A DNA stretch of 7,657 nucleotides from Candidatus Nomurabacteria bacterium. GTDB lineage: Bacteria; Patescibacteriota; Minisyncoccia; Phycocordibacterales; UBA9973. Location of the stretch: contig JAPLXT010000062.1 of the NCBI GenBank assembly GCA_026395935.1, forward strand, positions 1 through 7,657, given 5' to 3'. The translations under genes were made by a program, and so were the position numbers. Positions within the stretch are counted from its first letter, which is position 1. Every line of letters begins with the position of its first letter. The notes beneath the pieces are model-generated. The model made no database searches. It was not told where the DNA came from and saw only the letters and a program-made list of their open reading frames with translations. Below, piece by piece: positions 5,559 to 7,657 of the stretch.

Positions 5559-5987
5559 TTATTTAATAGTTCCACCTGCCTTCTCTATTTTCTCCTTTGC
5601 AGTTTTTGAAACAACACAGTCAGAAACTGAAATCTTCACTGTTAGATCACCTGTACCTAGTAACTTTACGGAAGGTAATTTACCACCAACATTACGGACT
5701 AGATTCTTCTCAAACAGTGTTTTAGGGCTTATGACAGATCCAGCAGCAAATACATTTAAAGATCCTACGTTCACAGGAGTAAACTTTATAGCATGAGAAT
5801 TGAAACGATAGCCACGAAGCTTTGGAATCTTCTTGATTATATCACGCATTTCTGGACGACGCTTGTTACCAGCACGGGCTGTCTGACCCTTACCTCCACG
5901 GCCTGAAGTCTTGCCCCTAGTACCACCGCGACCGACAAGTCTCTTCTTTTTATTTGGATGTTCTCTTTTTAATGTATTTAATTCCAT
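5559..5987 (-). CDS. rplO: 50S ribosomal protein L15 (uL15)
   Basis: A structural protein of the large ribosomal subunit that binds 23S rRNA late in assembly. The glycine- and arginine-rich N-terminal tail VGRGGTRGKTSGRGGKGQ at 18-35 is the family signature, and it reaches into the rRNA core. RRPEMRDIIKKIPKLRGYRF at 43-62 replaces the bacterial GGQMPLYRRLPKRGF-like segment in the form I associate with CPR L15. The C-terminal globular half, with VISPKTLFEKNLVRN at 85-99, LLGTGDLT at 109-116 and a final EKAGGTIK, is complete. 142 aa is normal. It follows rpsE directly after 7 bases; the rpmD gene that normally lies between them is missing. The stop is 2 bases before the secY ATG. Confidence 0.96.
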   Translation of the reverse strand: MELNTLKREHPNKKKRLVGRGGTRGKTSGRGGKGQTARAGNKRRPEMRDIIKKIPKLRGYRFNSHAIKFTPVNVGSLNVFAAGSVISPKTLFEKNLVRNVGGKLPSVKLLGTGDLTVKISVSDCVVSKTAKEKIEKAGGTIK

Positions 5988-5994
5988 AAAATTA

Positions 5995-6660
5995 TTATTT
6001 AACTATTTCTACGACATCTTTCTCTTTAGCTTCTACTTTCGCTTCAACTTCTGATTCAGCGATGAATGGAGCTATTTTAGGAAGAGATGCTACAGCTTTT
6101 AATTGGTAGAGAGTTTTATAAGCTACTCTTGCATTGTTCAATTTATTCTTACTACCTGAATGAAGCTTGGCTGTAATATTCTTTAATCCTGCAAGTATAA
6201 GCATATCGCGAACTGTACTGCCTGCTACTAATCCTTTACCACGGTTTGGCATCATTGTAAGTTTTGAACTTGAAAATTTAGCGGCTACTTGGTAAGGAAT
6301 AGAATTTTCTTTTGTCATTTTGATTTTAAACATGTTCTTCTTTGCTTGACGGAGAGCCTTTGCAATAGCAAGCGATGTATCACCTCCTTTACCAGTACCG
6401 AGACCGATAGAACCTTTCTTGTCCCCTATAGCAAGTGCGACAGCGAAAGTCATACGGCGGCCTCCAGCGACGACACGAGTAACGCGACGAATAGAAACCA
6501 TCTTCTGATCAAATTCTGGTTTTGGACGCTCGAAAAATGTTCGTGGCTTGTGATCACCTCCTTCACGTTTGTTGTTATTGTTATTACCACGGTAACCACC
6601 TCCGTTCAGACGAGGAGCTCCGGCATTTGGTGTATATTGTTTTGGTTTTGTTGTATCCAT
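5995..6660 (-). CDS. rpsE: 30S ribosomal protein S5 (uS5) with extended tails
   Basis: A small-subunit protein that contributes to decoding accuracy and mRNA unwinding at the entry site. The double-stranded-RNA-binding-like domain covers about 49-112 (MVSIRRVTRVVAGGRRMTFAV through GSIGLGTGKGGDTSLAI), and the C-terminal S5 domain runs to about 190 with VRDMLILAGLKNITAKLHS at 150-168 and KNKLNNARVAYKTLYQL at 171-187. At 221 aa it is well above E. coli S5 (about 167). The surplus is an N-terminal tail of about 48 residues rich in G, N, R and P (including NNNNN at 26-30) and a C-terminal tail rich in E, V and K after about 200. Both tails look disordered. It lies 9 bases after rplR. The ATG at 6660 is the only reasonable start, since the frame before it meets the rplR end. 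Confidence 0.96.
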   Translation of the reverse strand: MDTTKPKQYTPNAGAPRLNGGGYRGNNNNNKREGGDHKPRTFFERPKPEFDQKMVSIRRVTRVVAGGRRMTFAVALAIGDKKGSIGLGTGKGGDTSLAIAKALRQAKKNMFKIKMTKENSIPYQVAAKFSSSKLTMMPNRGKGLVAGSTVRDMLILAGLKNITAKLHSGSKNKLNNARVAYKTLYQLKAVASLPKIAPFIAESEVEAKVEAKEKDVVEIVK

Positions 6661-6669
6661 ATATTTTAA

Positions 6670-7011
6670 TTAGAACTTAAGACCTGCCTTACGTGCACTG
6701 TCCGCAAGAGCTTTAATGCGACCGGTGTATTTAAATCCGTTTCTATCAAAGACGCAAGTCTTTATACCTTTTGTGTTTGATTCTTTTGCTATTATTGCAC
6801 CTACGGCTATAGCACGCTCTGTCTTTGTGCCTGTTTTAAGATCCATATCAGAAGCCGAAGCAACAGTTGTACTCTTCCCATCGTCTATCATTTGAGCATA
6901 GATATAATTGTTGGAACGGAAAACAGAAAGGCGAGGGCAAGAGGCTGTGCCATAAATCTTTGCACGAATCTTTTTCTTTAGTCTTATTTTTTTCTCTAAT
7001 TTTTTATTCAT
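6670..7011 (-). CDS. rplR: 50S ribosomal protein L18 (uL18)
   Basis: A large-subunit protein that, with L5 and L25-type partners, binds 5S rRNA in the central protuberance. It has a basic N terminus (KKLEKKIRLKKKIRAKI, 3-19) followed by the conserved core: CPRLSVFRSNNYIYAQMIDD at 25-44, TERAIAVGAIIAKES at 64-78, and the C-terminal signature FDRNGFKYTGRIKALADSAR at 88-107, ending GLKF. 113 aa is typical. It sits between rplF and rpsE as in the standard spc order. A 49-base gap separates it from rplF, the largest inside the ribosomal block, and this gap holds a CTAG-rich repeat. The leader just before the ATG is AT-rich with no Shine-Dalgarno motif. Confidence 0.97.
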   Translation of the reverse strand: MNKKLEKKIRLKKKIRAKIYGTASCPRLSVFRSNNYIYAQMIDDGKSTTVASASDMDLKTGTKTERAIAVGAIIAKESNTKGIKTCVFDRNGFKYTGRIKALADSARKAGLKF

Positions 7012-7023
7012 AATATTTTGTAT

Positions 7024-7055
7024 TTTCTAGTCACTAGAACCTAGCTACTAGAAAC
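7024..7055. repeat. CTAG-rich tandem and inverted repeat between rplF and rplR
   Basis: Four CTAG tetramers fall within 25 bases (7027, 7034, 7041, 7048). The stretch reads as two near-identical tandem units, CTAGTCACTAGAAC (7027-7040) and CTAGCTACTAGAAAC (7041-7055). Its ends TTTCTAGT (7024-7031) and ACTAGAAA (7047-7054) are exact inverted copies. It could form a weak hairpin between co-transcribed ribosomal genes. CTAG is generally uncommon in bacterial DNA, so clustering is notable. Confidence 0.6.
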
Positions 7056-7060
7056 TAATG

Positions 7061-7597
7061 CTATGCGGCTTTCTTACCTTGCTTACGACGAATAACTTCA
7101 TCATTGTAATGGAATCCTTTTCCTTTATAAGGCTCTGGCTTTTTCATTGATCGAACTGCTGCTGTGAATGAACCTACAAGTTCCTTATTGATACCTGAAA
7201 TAGTTATGTTGTTCTTCTCAGCTGTAACTGTAAGTCCTTCTGGAATATTTATCTTTACAGGGTGAGAAAATCCAAGAGCAAGGTTAAGCATTTTGCCTGC
7301 TACTTCTGACTTGAATCCAACTCCTTCGAGTACAAGCTTCTTTGAGTAACCTTCATTTACACCTAGAACCATATTCTTCACATGTGAAGCATATGTACCC
7401 CAAAGTGCGTTCACCTTCTTATCCCCAACTTTATTAGGAGTAAAAGTAATTTCATTACCAGTGATATTGATAGTTACGAGACCTGGGAAATTCCTCTCAA
7501 GAGATCCTTTTGGACCTTTGACAGAAAAAGTAGTTCCAGAAAGTTTAGCTTCTGTACCTGCGGGGATTATAACTGTTTGTTTTCCTATACGTGACAT
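7061..7597 (-). CDS. rplF: 50S ribosomal protein L6 (uL6)
   Basis: A large-subunit protein near the factor-binding site, contacting the sarcin-ricin region of 23S rRNA. It has the two tandem L6 folds: the first starts MSRIGKQTVIIPAG and carries FSVKGPKGSL at 24-33, and LWGTYASHVKNMVLGVNEGY at 65-84 links to the second, with LVLEGVGFKSEV at 88-99. The C-terminal signature KKPEPYKGKGFHYNDE at 152-167 is intact, followed by a basic tail. At 178 aa it is the normal length. The start at 7597 follows the rpsH stop by 10 bases and gives the standard MSRIGK beginning. No Shine-Dalgarno motif is visible. The stop is TAG, the only non-TAA stop among the intact genes here. Confidence 0.97.
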   Translation of the reverse strand: MSRIGKQTVIIPAGTEAKLSGTTFSVKGPKGSLERNFPGLVTINITGNEITFTPNKVGDKKVNALWGTYASHVKNMVLGVNEGYSKKLVLEGVGFKSEVAGKMLNLALGFSHPVKINIPEGLTVTAEKNNITISGINKELVGSFTAAVRSMKKPEPYKGKGFHYNDEVIRRKQGKKAA

Positions 7598-7607
7598 ATA
7601 ATTTTGA

Positions 7608-7657
7608 TTACCACATTCTAAACAATACTTCTCCTCCGACCATTTCTTTACGTGCTT
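7608..7657 (-). CDS. rpsH: 30S ribosomal protein S8, last 15 codons (partial)
   Basis: The gene enters from the right edge, and only its 3' end is present. The minus strand reads ARKEMVGGEVLFRMW and then TAA at 7610-7608. This matches the C-terminal S8 signature A(R/K)xxxVGGEVLCxVW, including the terminal tryptophan, although the usual cysteine is F here. Position directly before rplF is where rpsH lies in spc operons. The fragment is short, but the motif and context agree. Confidence 0.85.
   Translation of the reverse strand, partial: ARKEMVGGEVLFRMW

Overview
The window looks like core genome of a Candidate Phyla Radiation bacterium (Patescibacteria, most like Parcubacteria). The signs are a compact AT-rich sequence, a spc ribosomal operon with no rpmD (L30) between rpsE and rplO, few Shine-Dalgarno motifs, an archaeal-style UMP kinase, and a HerA/TraG-like ATPase of a type I recognise from CPR genomes. 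The lineage is inferred from family recognition; no search was run.

Everything readable is on the minus strand, so the biological order runs from right to left. From 7657 to 4220 is the middle of the spc operon: the last 15 codons of rpsH, then rplF, rplR, rpsE, rplO and secY, mostly separated by 2 to 10 bases. A hairpin plus T-run terminator overlaps the secY stop. A second unit follows: adk, a UMP-kinase-like gene 1 base later, and map (methionine aminopeptidase). Translocation, nucleotide phosphorylation and N-terminal methionine removal thus sit beside ribosomal genes, as is common at the end of spc operons. The usual continuation (infA, rpmJ, rpsM, rpsK, rpsD, rpoA, rplQ) is absent. Instead there is a 106-bp REP/BIME-like palindrome and a large HerA/TraG-like ATPase gene that runs off the left edge.

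Two genes are broken in this sequence. secY carries a 65-bp imperfect tandem duplication whose two copies differ at four positions, all synonymous; removing one copy restores a 423-residue SecY. The ATPase gene has a one-base shift near 650-665 that separates its N-terminal domain from its P-loop domain. Both lesions look more like metagenome strain-mixing or indel errors than biology, but real alleles are possible.

The three genes that follow larger gaps (adk, map, ATPase) each have a -10-like hexamer only 7-8 bases before the start codon, which suggests leaderless transcripts. I see no CRISPR, tRNA, rRNA, transposase or clearly new multi-gene system. The most unusual items are the allelic secY duplication, the paired palindromic element and the leaderless promoter pattern.
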